Shown here: positions 1 through 7,897 of the stretch, piece after piece
How the letters are laid out: each line of letters starts with the position of its first letter
Position numbering within the stretch: the stretch's first letter is position 1
Assembly (NCBI RefSeq): GCF_000955955.1
Contig: NZ_JYJG01000094.1
Span: forward strand, 1-24,291
Direction of reading: 5' to 3'
Length of the DNA stretch: 24,291 bases
From: Lentzea aerocolonigenes
GTDB taxonomy: Bacteria > Actinomycetota > Actinomycetes > Mycobacteriales > Pseudonocardiaceae
The notes under the pieces: generated by a model
Seen by the model: the letters and a program-made list of their open reading frames with translations, nothing else
Told to the model about the DNA's origin: nothing
The model's database searches: none
Made by a program: the position numbers and the translations under genes

Positions 1-58
1 CACCGTCTGCGGCGGAACACTCGCAGACCAACGCAAACAGGATGGAAAAGGCTCGGTA

Positions 59-2710
59 CTAGGCGCCGGCGACCTTGCCGGTCACCTCGAAGTCCGTCCC
101 CGTGGGCGAGCGGCCCTCGAACTTCAGCCGCACCTGCTCCTCACCTTCGGCCTCGGTGTCGGCGATGGTCGGCACGCCGACCTCCAGCGACGTCTGACCC
201 GGCGGGATGAACGTCCACAGCTGCAGTCCGGTCGACGACAACGGCCGCGACGGCAACGGTTCCTCGCCCGAGTTGTTGAGCAGCCACTGGGCGTTGACGT
301 CCGTTGTGGACAGTTCCGCACCCGAAGCAGGCGCCTGTGGCCGGCCGATCAGCACGAAGCTCGAGTCGGCGGCTTCCGAGAGGGTCAGCTTCCAGCGCAA
401 CATGCCGCCTTCGGCAACGCTGTCGGCTACCGGGGACACGGTCAGGCGAGGGGCCGGGTCGTCGTTGCGCACCAGCAGGCCGCCGAACGCGGCGCCCACC
501 ACGGCGTTGTTGAGCGCCACGACGCCGATGGGGTACTGGGTGTCGGCGCTCCACCTGGTGTTGGCGGTGTAGGTGATGGGGACCTCGGTCTGGTGCTCGC
601 CCGGCTTGAGCGTCACGAGCTTGGTGACCGAGGTGTTGGACGCCGGGTCGCGGTAGAACAGGCGGACCGTGCGCGTGCCGTTGCCCGTGGCGGTCACGGC
701 GACGTTGTGCGTCACCGTGCCGGAGTCGCCCTCCAGAACCGACGTCACGGCCGCGTCGACGCGGCCGAGTCGAGCGGGCACGACCGGGACGAGGCCCTTG
801 CGGTAGCCGTGGGCATCGATCAGCAGCGCCTCGCCCGCACCCGATTCTGGCACGAGCTCGAGCGACGCGAGCTGGCTCATCCCGGACGGCAGCGGAACGC
901 GAACTTCCTGTGCCCACAACGCACTCAGGCGTTCGGTGCCCGGAAGCCCGGTCACCGACACCGTGCCGAGCGAGTATGATCGTCCACTTTGGTCGGTCAC
1001 GGCGACGCCGAAGCGGGTGGCCGGGGCGTTCGGCGGGACGGCCACACGCAACGCCAGCGAGTGGGAACCGTGCAGCGACACAGGTTTGGCCAGCGCAACG
1101 ACACCTGCCTGGCCCGCGGTAGTCCACTTGAGAGCGACGGACTGGCGTTCGGGCTGAGAAGAGGCGAAGCGGAAGCGGACGAGGTGCGGCGAGCGGGAAC
1201 CGCACGAAGCAGCGGGATCCGCGGTCACCTGGCTGCAAACCCTTGCGCTGCCGGAAGCGGCACCAAGAGTGTCCGGCACGACGAACGGCTTGCGGTCGCC
1301 ACCGACGGCGTGCGAGAGGACGCGGGCCGGGTCGGCGGACGGGGCGCGGACGCCCGAGCCGTCGAGCAGCGGCAGCACCGACTCGTCACGGGCGAGGAAC
1401 AGGTGCGCCGACGCCGCGATGTAAGTGGAGCCCGCAGCCTGCTGCTGGTCTGCGGTCAAACGCGTAGGAGCACCAGGAGCGCACACGGGGTCGGGCTGCT
1501 GGCCCGGCCAGAAGTCGTCGGCCGCCGGCGCCTCGGCCTGGCCGGGGGTCCACTCGCTGTTGAAGTAGTTGTGGTTCGCGCCGACGACGTACAGCGCGCT
1601 GTGCAGCGCGGCGCCGCGCGAAACGCCGCGGGTCTGGTCGACGAACATCTGGCCCTGCAGGTCGGAGACGTCGCCGTCGCAACCCGGCAGGAACGTCACG
1701 GACGGCACGTCGGGCTGCGGGTTGTGGCCGAAGATGGTGGGGCCGATCAGCACGTTGCCGCGGATGTGCCAGCGCACCGGACCGCTGAAGCCGGTGTCGC
1801 CGGGCGGCGGGTTGATGCTGTCGGTCGCGGCGCGGTTGACGCCCTCGCCACCGCGCGAGTGCCCGACCAGCAACACCTTCGACATGTCAGCGGGCGCGGA
1901 CTTGACGATGTCAGGCGCGTTGCCGCGACCGGCCGACCAGTCGGCCCAGTTCGCCAGATGCGTGCGCACCAACGACGAGCGCCCCTGCGCACCCGCGTCG
2001 GCGGCCAGCGCGTCCTGTGCGTTGATGCCGTTGGCCGAGATCGACACGGTCACATATCCCTGTGAGGCCAGCAGTTCCTGGGCCTTGAGGTAACCGCGGT
2101 GACTCGGCACGGCGGTCAGACCGGTGGAGCACGGCCACTCCAGGGTGATCCGGTTCGGGTTCGTCTTGCTGTAGCAGGTGTAGTGCCTTCCGTGCAGGAA
2201 CAGCACCAGCGGCCGCTTGCCGGACGCCCCCTTGGGCGCGACGACGACGGCGTCCATCTCGATCGGCGCCGCGTAGCCGGGCAGCTTGATCGGGTCGAGC
2301 GCGTACTCGCCCTTGGTGGTGGCGTACTTCCCCGGCTTGCCGGGATCGACCCCCGCCTCCGGCAACAACGGGGGCAGCTCCGGCACGGACAGCGATGCCG
2401 ACGGCGGTGGCGTCACGTCCAGCCGCTTGCCCGCCGACCGCACCTGCAGCGCGGCTGGGTTCTCGAGCTGAGCCGTGAGCGTGAACGTGCGCAGGTTGAC
2501 CGACTCCTGGGCTGTGCCGAGGAGCCGGTCGCCCTCCCAGAACTCGACACCGGCGTCCAACACCGGCATCGGCGTGGGAGCGGTCCACCTGGTGTTGCCC
2601 GCGACAGCCCACCCCGGCGTCGACGGTGGTTCCGGTGCGGCCGCGGCCGGCAGCGCGGGTACGACCGCGGCCAGCACAGCGGGTATCAGAAGCGCGACTA
2701 TTCGGCGCAT
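59..2710 (-). CDS. Secreted alpha/beta hydrolase with C-terminal Calx-beta-like domains
   Basis: An 883-residue exported protein. The start is ATG at 2710, followed by a clear signal peptide (MRRIVALLIPAVLAAVVPALPAAAA, cleavage near residue 25) and preceded by GAGGGG 9 nt upstream. In-frame codons further upstream lack a signal sequence. Residues about 125-470 form an alpha/beta hydrolase: an oxyanion-type FLHGRHYTC strand, the nucleophile elbow GHSRGGEG with Ser285, an acid candidate in GCDGDVSD, and the catalytic His380 in GANHNYFN. This resembles the dienelactone hydrolase / PET-hydrolase-like group of secreted esterases. The last 230 or so residues hold two beta-rich segments with VLEGDSGTV and SVAEGGMLRW motifs and an ADTEAEGEEQV end, as in Calx-beta domains, which may bind calcium or a surface. 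The substrate is not evident. The fold and export are well supported; the esterase role is inferred. No partner genes lie nearby. Confidence 0.85.
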   Translation of the reverse strand: MRRIVALLIPAVLAAVVPALPAAAAPEPPSTPGWAVAGNTRWTAPTPMPVLDAGVEFWEGDRLLGTAQESVNLRTFTLTAQLENPAALQVRSAGKRLDVTPPPSASLSVPELPPLLPEAGVDPGKPGKYATTKGEYALDPIKLPGYAAPIEMDAVVVAPKGASGKRPLVLFLHGRHYTCYSKTNPNRITLEWPCSTGLTAVPSHRGYLKAQELLASQGYVTVSISANGINAQDALAADAGAQGRSSLVRTHLANWADWSAGRGNAPDIVKSAPADMSKVLLVGHSRGGEGVNRAATDSINPPPGDTGFSGPVRWHIRGNVLIGPTIFGHNPQPDVPSVTFLPGCDGDVSDLQGQMFVDQTRGVSRGAALHSALYVVGANHNYFNSEWTPGQAEAPAADDFWPGQQPDPVCAPGAPTRLTADQQQAAGSTYIAASAHLFLARDESVLPLLDGSGVRAPSADPARVLSHAVGGDRKPFVVPDTLGAASGSARVCSQVTADPAASCGSRSPHLVRFRFASSQPERQSVALKWTTAGQAGVVALAKPVSLHGSHSLALRVAVPPNAPATRFGVAVTDQSGRSYSLGTVSVTGLPGTERLSALWAQEVRVPLPSGMSQLASLELVPESGAGEALLIDAHGYRKGLVPVVPARLGRVDAAVTSVLEGDSGTVTHNVAVTATGNGTRTVRLFYRDPASNTSVTKLVTLKPGEHQTEVPITYTANTRWSADTQYPIGVVALNNAVVGAAFGGLLVRNDDPAPRLTVSPVADSVAEGGMLRWKLTLSEAADSSFVLIGRPQAPASGAELSTTDVNAQWLLNNSGEEPLPSRPLSSTGLQLWTFIPPGQTSLEVGVPTIADTEAEGEEQVRLKFEGRSPTGTDFEVTGKVAGA

Positions 2711-2893
2711 GAGTGGAGTCCCCTCGAAAAGAGAAATACCACTCAGTTCTATCGATGCCGCCCAGCACACGGCATGCAGTTCTGCCGTCAATCTGCCAAT
2801 TAAAACGACAACCCGACCTGCGTATTACGCCGTTCAGCGCAACGACGGGCGATTTCCCTCAATTGGACCGCACTTTTCCGGGGGAAGGAAATA
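2711..2893. other. AT-richer intergenic spacer upstream of the secreted hydrolase
   Basis: This spacer between the secreted hydrolase and the small ORF is visibly less GC-rich than the genes around it. It must carry the hydrolase promoter on the minus strand. A TTGACG hexamer can be seen there, but no convincing minus-10 partner at normal spacing. I see no RNA gene or repeat. With the small ORF discounted, the gene-free stretch would run to 3123. Confidence 0.4.
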
Positions 2894-3055
2894 TCACTCG
2901 TCTCTGGTGTCGGTGTCCCGCTCGTTCTGGCGCAGTTTGTTCCACGTGGAGGTCAGCTCAGCCCGGATGCGCGCGACGCGGACCCCGAAGTTCTCGCGGA
3001 TCTCCTGGGCGTCCACCTCGTCAGGTGCGCCGTTGTCGGGGTGCTCGGCGGTCAT
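2894..3055 (-). CDS. Small charged helical protein, hypothetical (uncertain)
   Basis: A possible 53-residue protein starting MTAEHPDNG and ending RDTDTRDE. It is strongly charged, and the middle (EIRENFGVRVARIRAELT) looks like one long amphipathic helix. I do not recognise a family. ATG at 3055 is chosen because the extension to GTG at 3106 (giving 70 residues) would overlap the likely promoter of the divergent phosphatase gene. Neither start has a good ribosome binding site. Lack of homology and the short length leave coding status open; the non-random charge pattern and the otherwise empty 413-bp gap are the arguments for it. Confidence 0.4.
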   Translation of the reverse strand: MTAEHPDNGAPDEVDAQEIRENFGVRVARIRAELTSTWNKLRQNERDTDTRDE

Positions 3056-3110
3056 GGCGAGCGGGGTACCTCTGAAGTGGACTCCCCCAAACGTGCTCCC
3101 CGTCACTCCC

Positions 3111-3123
3111 TAGGATCGAACAT
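3111..3123 (+). promoter_or_regulatory. Leaderless minus-10 element (TAGGAT) for the histidine phosphatase
   Basis: TAGGAT at 3111-3116 is followed by exactly 7 nt and then the GTG start at 3124. This places the expected transcription start on the start codon. No Shine-Dalgarno sequence is present, consistent with a leaderless mRNA as is common in actinobacteria. Confidence 0.5.
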
Positions 3124-3720
3124 GTGAGCACCCACCTCTACCTGCTGCGGCACGGCCAGACCGAGTGGTCCGAGAGCGGCAGGCACACGGGACGCACTGA
3201 CATAGAGCTGACGCCCGAGGGCGAGCAGCAGGCACGCCGCGCGGGCGCCACGCTCGCCCGGCTGAGGGGAACGGACCAGGCCCCAGCGCTCGTGCTGACG
3301 AGCCCGCAGCAACGCGCGACCAGAACGGCGGAGCTCGCCGGCCTGGAGGTGAACGCGACCACCGAGGACCTCGCCGAGTGGGACTACGGCGACTACGAGG
3401 GCATCACGACGCCGCAGATCCGCGAGCGCGTGCCGGGGTGGACGGTGTGGACGCACCCGATGCCGAACGGCGAGACGCACGCCGAGGTGCAGGACAGGGC
3501 CCGCAAGGTGCTCGGCGAGGTGCGCAAGATCCTGCCAGGCGGCGACGTGGTGCTGGTGGGCCACGGGCACTTCAGCCGCGTGCTGATCGCGGCGTGGCTG
3601 GGCCTCGCGCCCGACCAGGGTGTCCACTTCGGACTCGACCCGGCCGGCATCTGCCAGCTGGGCGACGAGCGGGGCGACCCGCAGGTGCGCAGGCTCAACG
3701 TTCCGGCATGGGAGATCTGA
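3124..3720 (+). CDS. Histidine phosphatase family protein (phosphoglycerate-mutase-like)
   Basis: A 198-residue cytosolic protein of the histidine phosphatase superfamily. The phospho-acceptor motif LLRHGQTEW sits at residues 7-15 with His10. The supporting region SGRHTGRTDIELT follows, then the acid residue in EWDYGDYEG and the second catalytic His in LVGHGHFSR. Members hydrolyse phosphomonoesters; the sequence alone does not separate a sugar-phosphate phosphatase from an acid phosphatase. A cofactor-dependent glycolytic mutase is unlikely, since those enzymes are longer. The GTG start at 3124 lies 7 nt after TAGGAT, so the mRNA is probably leaderless. Its stop codon overlaps the start of the downstream acetyltransferase (TGATG), so the two are cotranslated. 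Confidence 0.9.
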   Translation: MSTHLYLLRHGQTEWSESGRHTGRTDIELTPEGEQQARRAGATLARLRGTDQAPALVLTSPQQRATRTAELAGLEVNATTEDLAEWDYGDYEGITTPQIRERVPGWTVWTHPMPNGETHAEVQDRARKVLGEVRKILPGGDVVLVGHGHFSRVLIAAWLGLAPDQGVHFGLDPAGICQLGDERGDPQVRRLNVPAWEI

Positions 3721-4193
3721 TGATCCGACGGGTAGAACCGCGTGACGTCGACGCGGTGGTCCAGCTGGTGCACGAGCTGGCGCTGTACGAACGGGCGCCG
3801 GAGCAGTGCCACCTCACGTCGGAACAGCTGCACGTCGCACTGTTCGGCGAAAGTCCCGCGCTGTTCGGCCATGTGGCCGAAGTGGACGGTCAGGTCGTCG
3901 GAATCGCCTTGTGGTTCCTGAACTTCTCGACCTGGGACGGCGTGCACGGCATCTACCTCGAGGACCTCTACGTCACGCCGGACCAGCGCGGCAACGGACT
4001 GGGCAAGAAGCTCCTCGAAACCCTCGCCCAGGAGTGCGTCGACAAGGGCTACACGCGGCTGCAGTGGTGGGTCCTCAACTGGAACGAGCCTTCGATCGGC
4101 TTCTACAAGTCGCTGGGCGCCGTCCCAATGGACGAGTGGACTGTGATGCGAGTGGCCGAAGAAGCGCTCCAGAAGCTCGGTTCTGCACTCTGA
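3720..4193 (+). CDS. GNAT N-acetyltransferase, diamine/spermidine acetyltransferase type
   Basis: A 157-residue GNAT-fold acetyltransferase using acetyl-CoA. The core motif A is LEDLYVTPDQRGNGLGKKLL (around residue 80), with the acetyl-CoA pyrophosphate loop QRGNGLG. The following RLQWWVLNWNEPSIGFYKSLGA is characteristic of the SSAT / diamine N-acetyltransferase branch (N.P..FY...GA). Likely substrates are therefore small primary amines such as polyamines or thialysine, by family inference only. The ATG at 3720 shares its A with the TGA of the phosphatase gene, with GGAG just upstream, so translation is coupled. The 127 bp after the stop contains no clear terminator. Confidence 0.9.
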   Translation: MIRRVEPRDVDAVVQLVHELALYERAPEQCHLTSEQLHVALFGESPALFGHVAEVDGQVVGIALWFLNFSTWDGVHGIYLEDLYVTPDQRGNGLGKKLLETLAQECVDKGYTRLQWWVLNWNEPSIGFYKSLGAVPMDEWTVMRVAEEALQKLGSAL

Positions 4194-4320
4194 AGGTTGA
4201 CGGAAGGTCTCGAAAGGCTCACGAAACGGGTATTCCACACAGGACAGGTCCACGGTCCTGGCAGCGTCCCCGCTCGCCGATCCCCCGGCACCAAAAGTAA
4301 GCGTGGAAAGAGGAAAGACC

Positions 4321-4740
4321 GTGGGCACTGACCCGACTACCGACATCGACCCGTCCGCCGCCGCAGGCATCGGCATCGTCGGCACGATCATCTACCTGGC
4401 CTTCATCGTCTTCGGCGTCGTGGTCTTCTGGAAGACCTTCGCCAAGGCGGGTCAGCCGGGCTGGGCGGCGATCATCCCGTTCTACAACATCTACGTGTGG
4501 CTGAAGGTCGCGGGCCGTCCGGGCTGGTGGATCATCCTGATGCTGATCCCGATCGTCAACGTCATCATCGCGCTGATCGTCTCCATGGACATCTCGAAGT
4601 CCTTCGGCAAGGACTCCGTGTTCGGCGTCGTCGGCCTGTGGCTGTTCAGCATCATCGGCTACGCGATCCTCGCATTCGGTGGCGCGCAGTACCGCGGCCC
4701 GGCCGCGCTGGTGGGCCAGCAGGGCGCCTACCGGGGCTGA
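4321..4740 (+). CDS. DUF5684 family integral membrane protein
   Basis: A 139-residue membrane protein. The GTG start at 4321 is preceded by GAGGAAAG at good spacing; an in-frame GTG at 4303 would place that ribosome binding site inside the gene. There is a short acidic N-terminus, then hydrophobic segments at about residues 18-40, 50-65, 72-90 and 105-122. The AGQPGWAAIIPFYN loop and AGRPGWWIILMLIPIVN segment are the hallmark of DUF5684. No catalytic residues are apparent and the biochemical role of this family is unknown to me. The gene is monocistronic and followed by a hairpin at 4755-4795. Confidence 0.85.
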   Translation: MGTDPTTDIDPSAAAGIGIVGTIIYLAFIVFGVVVFWKTFAKAGQPGWAAIIPFYNIYVWLKVAGRPGWWIILMLIPIVNVIIALIVSMDISKSFGKDSVFGVVGLWLFSIIGYAILAFGGAQYRGPAALVGQQGAYRG

Positions 4741-4754
4741 TCCCCGCTTGAACC

Positions 4755-4795
4755 AGGCCGGGTCCGAAGTCACCCCTGTACTTCAGGCCCGGCCT
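4755..4795 (+). terminator. Two-part hairpin terminator after the DUF5684 gene
   Basis: An 8-bp outer stem (AGGCCGGG at 4755-4762 with CCCGGCCT at 4788-4795) encloses CC/GG and GAAGT/ACTTC pairs around a short loop. It begins 14 nt after the stop codon. There is no long U tract, as is often the case in high-GC actinobacteria. Confidence 0.55.
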
Positions 4796-4811
4796 TCACT
4801 ATGGTCGAAAA

Positions 4812-4825
4812 TGAAATCGTTTTCA
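4812..4825. promoter_or_regulatory. LacI-family-type operator upstream of the GH28 gene
   Basis: TGAAATCGTTTTCA is a near-perfect 14-bp palindrome with the central CG typical of LacI/GalR-family operators (general form TGNAANCGNTTNCA). Only the innermost T/T pair breaks symmetry. It lies 62 nt before the ATG of the secreted pectinase-like gene. A CACTAT hexamer at 4797-4802 could be the minus-10 element, which would put the site at the start of the transcript. No LacI-type regulator gene is in the window. Confidence 0.5.
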
Positions 4826-4887
4826 GAACGTTTCAGACGCCGAGCTGCCGCCGCCCTCGACGCAGGACGAGGAAGGACCTCTCAACG

Positions 4888-6360
4888 ATGAGGCGTCGAC
4901 TGACCGGCGCGTTCGTCGCGCTAGCGGTGGTCGTGGCACCGGTGGGCGTGGCGAACGCGGCCAGCTTCAACGTGAAGGACTACGGCGCGAAGGGCGACGG
5001 CAAGGCGATCGACTCGGTCGCCATCGACAAGGCGATCGCCGCGGCGTCGTCGGCGGTCGGCGGAGTCGTCGAGATCCCGCCCGGCACGTACCTGTCGCGC
5101 TCGATCCACCTCAAGAGCAACGTCACCATCAACATCCAGCAGGGCGCCCGAATCGTGGCGTCCGGCAGCGGCATCGACGCACCGGAGTCCAACCCGAACT
5201 CCAAGTACCAGGACTTCGGCCACAGCCACTTCCGCAACGCGCTGCTGTGGGGCGAGAACGTCGAGAACGTCAACTTCACCGGCCGCGGCGTGATCGACGG
5301 CGCCAACAAGCTCGAGACCGGCGAGAACATCCCGGCGGGCAAGGGCGACAAGATGCTCTCGCTCAAGTTCTGCAAGAACGTCAACATCACCGACGTGACG
5401 TTCCGCGAGGCCGGCCACTTCGCCATCATCACCAACGGCTGCAACGGGATGAAGCTCGACCGCATCACCGTCGACTCCCCGGACGACCGCGACGGCATCA
5501 ACTTCATCAACAGCTCCAACGTCGAGCTCTCGAACTCTGTTGTCGTGGCCAGCGATGACGCCGTTGCGTTCAAGTCCGACTTCGCCACTGGCAAGACCTT
5601 TCTGAGCGAGAACAACGTCGTCCGCGACTCCACGATCCAGTCGACCGAGAACAACGCCATCCAGTTCGGCTCGGAGACCTGCGGCAGCTTCAAGAACATC
5701 CAGTTCCGCAACCTCAAGGTCACCGGCGCCTCGAAGGCGGGCCTCGGCATGGTGTCGATGGACGGCGCGGTCATCGAAGACGTGCTGTACGACAACATCC
5801 AGCTCACCAAGACCGCCTCGCCGATCTTCATCCACATCGGCAAGCGCGGCCGCTGCCCCGGATCGCCGCCCACCGGCAAGATCCGCAACATCACCTACCG
5901 CAACATCACCGGCACGAACCTGACCGCCCCGCGCGACATCCCGGGCGACCCGGAGTACGCGTCGACGATCTCCGGCCGCTCCGACTCGAAGATCACCGGT
6001 CTGACTTTCGACAACGTGCGGCTCTCCGTTCCGGGCGGTCACGGCGAGGGCGACGCCGGGAAGAACCCGCCCGAGGTGTCCGGCGAGTACCCGCCGCGGA
6101 TCTTCGGGGTGCGGCCGGCGTTCGGGTTCTGGATTCGCAACGCCGCTGACGTGAAGTTCCTGAACAGCACGATCGAGTTCGACAAGAACGACGGGCGGCC
6201 GGCGATCACGACGGACAGCGTCACCGGCGTGTCTTTGAACGGCGTCAAGGTCGAGCGCAGCACCGGGGCGAACGACCTGCAGTGGCGGAAGAGCAGCGGC
6301 ACGTCGGTCACGAACAGCACCACGACGTCGGGCCAGGCACTGCGAGCCAAGACCAGCTAG
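4888..6360 (+). CDS. Secreted GH28-type glycoside hydrolase (polygalacturonase-like, beta-helix)
   Basis: A 490-residue exported right-handed parallel beta-helix protein. The signal peptide MRRRLTGAFVALAVVVAPVGVANA ends near residue 24. The N-terminal block FNVKDYGAKGDGKAIDS is the usual start of GH28 and pectate-lyase-3 proteins. GH28 catalytic acids are visible: Asp202 in DRDGINF and the pair Asp223-Asp224 in ASDDAVAFKSD, with the normal 21-residue spacing. The classic GHG motif is replaced by FGSETCG (Ser262, Glu263), as I recall from the bacterial exo-acting branch with GSE-SGG. Likely role: hydrolysis of pectic galacturonan outside the cell; linkage and exo/endo mode are inferred. ATG at 4888 is preferred because the signal peptide starts there and GGAAGG precedes it; an in-frame ATG at 4801 would bury the operator. 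A methyltransferase gene follows after 10 nt. Confidence 0.88.
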   Translation: MRRRLTGAFVALAVVVAPVGVANAASFNVKDYGAKGDGKAIDSVAIDKAIAAASSAVGGVVEIPPGTYLSRSIHLKSNVTINIQQGARIVASGSGIDAPESNPNSKYQDFGHSHFRNALLWGENVENVNFTGRGVIDGANKLETGENIPAGKGDKMLSLKFCKNVNITDVTFREAGHFAIITNGCNGMKLDRITVDSPDDRDGINFINSSNVELSNSVVVASDDAVAFKSDFATGKTFLSENNVVRDSTIQSTENNAIQFGSETCGSFKNIQFRNLKVTGASKAGLGMVSMDGAVIEDVLYDNIQLTKTASPIFIHIGKRGRCPGSPPTGKIRNITYRNITGTNLTAPRDIPGDPEYASTISGRSDSKITGLTFDNVRLSVPGGHGEGDAGKNPPEVSGEYPPRIFGVRPAFGFWIRNAADVKFLNSTIEFDKNDGRPAITTDSVTGVSLNGVKVERSTGANDLQWRKSSGTSVTNSTTTSGQALRAKTS

Positions 6361-6370
6361 ACAGGAAGGC

Positions 6371-6973
6371 GTGACGACCTTCTGGGACGAGCAGGCGGCG
6401 ACCTTCGACGAAGAACCGGACCACGGTCTGCGAGAGGCGGGCGTGCGAGCAGCATGGGCGCAGTTGTTGCTGCCGCTGATGCCATCGGACTCGTCGGAGG
6501 TCGTCGACCTCGGTTGTGGCACCGGAAGTCTCTCGGTGCTGCTGGCCGAGGCCGGACACCACGTCAGGGGCGTCGACCTCGCCGAGCGCATGGTCGCCGC
6601 CGCCACCGCGAAGGCCTCGGCAGCCGGGGTGGCGGCCGAGTTCGTGCAGGGTGACGCGGCCGAACCTCCTTACGCACCAGCATCGGCCGACGTGGTGCTG
6701 GCGCGGCACGTGCTGTGGGCGTTGCCGGACCCCGCAGCCGCGCTCAAGGCCTGGGTGAGGCTGCTGAAGCCCACCGGAAGCCTCGTCCTGGTGGAAGGCC
6801 ACTGGTCGACGGGTTCAGGCCTCAAGGCGGCCGAGTGCGAGGCGCTCGTCCGGGCCGTCCGCAGTGACGCCGAGGTGACTCAGCTACGGGATCCGGCATT
6901 GTGGGGACGCGAGATCAGCGACGAGCGATACCTGCTCGTCAGCCCGAAACGACCCCAACCGCGCCATAAGTAG
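6371..6973 (+). CDS. Class I SAM-dependent methyltransferase
   Basis: A 200-residue cytosolic methyltransferase. SAM-binding motif I is VVDLGCGTGSLS (about residues 44-55), followed by the acidic motif GVDLAERM, the motif GDAAEPPYA and the post-motif ADVVLARHVLWALPDP. This is the Methyltransf_11/25 type, often acting on small molecules; the substrate is unknown. The GTG start at 6371 follows AGGAAGG and lies 10 nt after the stop of the secreted GH28 gene, so the two may be cotranscribed, although a functional link is not obvious. Its last 35 bp overlap the 3' end of the convergent methyltransferase gene on the other strand. Confidence 0.88.
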   Translation: MTTFWDEQAATFDEEPDHGLREAGVRAAWAQLLLPLMPSDSSEVVDLGCGTGSLSVLLAEAGHHVRGVDLAERMVAAATAKASAAGVAAEFVQGDAAEPPYAPASADVVLARHVLWALPDPAAALKAWVRLLKPTGSLVLVEGHWSTGSGLKAAECEALVRAVRSDAEVTQLRDPALWGREISDERYLLVSPKRPQPRHK

Positions 6974-7760
6974 AAGCGTCAGCCGCGGCAGAGGTGCCGG
7001 GCAGCTCGCCGTCCGCCCTCCAATGCGCCGCGAGCACCAGCCCGGGCTCCAGCAGCTGCAGCCCGCACAGGAACTCCTCCACGTCCTGCTTGGACCGCGG
7101 CACGAGCTCGGACTCCATCCCGTCCACCATGTCGACGAGCTGGTCCACCAGGCCGGGCTCGACGTCACGGGTCAGGTGGGTCAGAGCGAGCACGCTGCCG
7201 GGGCACAGGGCCGCGCGGTAGCGGGCCACGACGCCGGCGGGCTCGGACCGCACGTAAGGGAGGATGCCCACCATCAGCACGGCGGTCGGCTTGGTGAAGT
7301 CGATCAGGCGGCGCGTCTCGGGGTGTCGCAACACCGCGCCCACGTCACACATGTCGGCTTGCACGATGGCGGCGCTCAGGTTGTCGCGCAGCATGGTGCG
7401 GGAGTGGGCCACGGCCACCGGGTCGTGGTCCACGTAGACGACGTTGCAGGACGGATCAAGCGACTGGGCCACCTCGTGCACGTTGCCCGCGGTCGGGATG
7501 CCGCTGCCGAGGTCGAGGAACTGGCGGATGCCCATCTCCTCGACGCAGAGGCGCACCACTCGGCGGGAGAAGGAGCGGATCGTGCGGGCCATTTCGGCTA
7601 CCGGGAAGCGACGGATGCTTTCCTCGGCCATGGCGCGGTCGACCGCGAAGTTGTGCGCGCCGCCGAGGTAGTAGTCGAAGAGGCGGGCCACATTTGGGCG
7701 TTCGGAATCGCCGTTTGTCGTCACCCGCTGCGGGCCGTCCTGCACTGCGCACCTCACCCT
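6939..7760 (-). CDS. SAM-dependent methyltransferase, DUF574 / Methyltransf_19 family
   Basis: About 273 residues. The sequence after the N-terminus, RPNVARLFDYYLGGAHNFAV, is the family signature (S/N-VAR-YDYLLGG--NF). SAM-binding features follow: FLDLGSGIPTAGNVHEVA, VVYVDHDPVAVAHS and the LALTHL segment. This family is greatly expanded in Streptomyces and Pseudonocardiales; its substrates are mostly unknown. The start is uncertain. GTG at 7760 has GGGAG 9 nt upstream and gives a typical length. GTG at 7790 is possible, and GTG at 7724 begins just before the conserved motif. Its 3' end overlaps the convergent methyltransferase by 35 bp. The two proteins belong to different methyltransferase families, so the arrangement is not a duplication. 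Confidence 0.85.
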   Translation of the reverse strand, partial: RVRCAVQDGPQRVTTNGDSERPNVARLFDYYLGGAHNFAVDRAMAEESIRRFPVAEMARTIRSFSRRVVRLCVEEMGIRQFLDLGSGIPTAGNVHEVAQSLDPSCNVVYVDHDPVAVAHSRTMLRDNLSAAIVQADMCDVGAVLRHPETRRLIDFTKPTAVLMVGILPYVRSEPAGVVARYRAALCPGSVLALTHLTRDVEPGLVDQLVDMVDGMESELVPRSKQDVEEFLCGLQLLEPGLVLAAHWRADGELPGTSAAADASTYGAVGVVSG

Positions 7761-7842
7761 GCTCCCGAGCGGCGCGAACGCTGGCAGCACGGTAACTGGC
7801 TACTCCGTTCGTGTCCATCCACCATTCGTGAACACGCAGGGT

Positions 7843-7872
7843 GATGGCCCCCGGCCGGAGCCGAGGGCCATC
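7843..7872 (-). terminator. Hairpin terminator after the trypsin-like protease gene
   Basis: GATGGCCC (7843-7850) pairs with GGGCCATC (7865-7872). One mismatch follows, then CGGC/GCCG around a four-base loop. The hairpin starts 25 nt downstream of the protease stop codon on the minus strand and lacks a U tract. Confidence 0.5.
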
Positions 7873-7897
7873 GCAGGGTTACCGCTGGTCAAACAGG

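Noticed and set aside
989..2065. Plus-strand open frame of 358 codons opposite the secreted hydrolase
   Set aside because: No domain or start signals, Arg/Ala/Val-rich shadow; the minus-strand frame has signal peptide and catalytic motifs.
4197..4202. TTGACG as a minus-35 for the DUF5684 gene
   Set aside because: No TANNNT-like minus-10 occurs at 16-18 nt spacing.
4826..4838. Second operator-like sequence AGAACGTTTCAGA next to the LacI-type site
   Set aside because: Only the central CG and two flanking pairs are symmetric, so it is not a credible second site.
4921..6606. Long minus-strand open frame (over 500 codons) opposite the GH28 gene
   Set aside because: A high-GC antisense shadow: composition is Ala/Val/Asp/Arg-rich without a domain, while the plus strand encodes a signal peptide and GH28 motifs.
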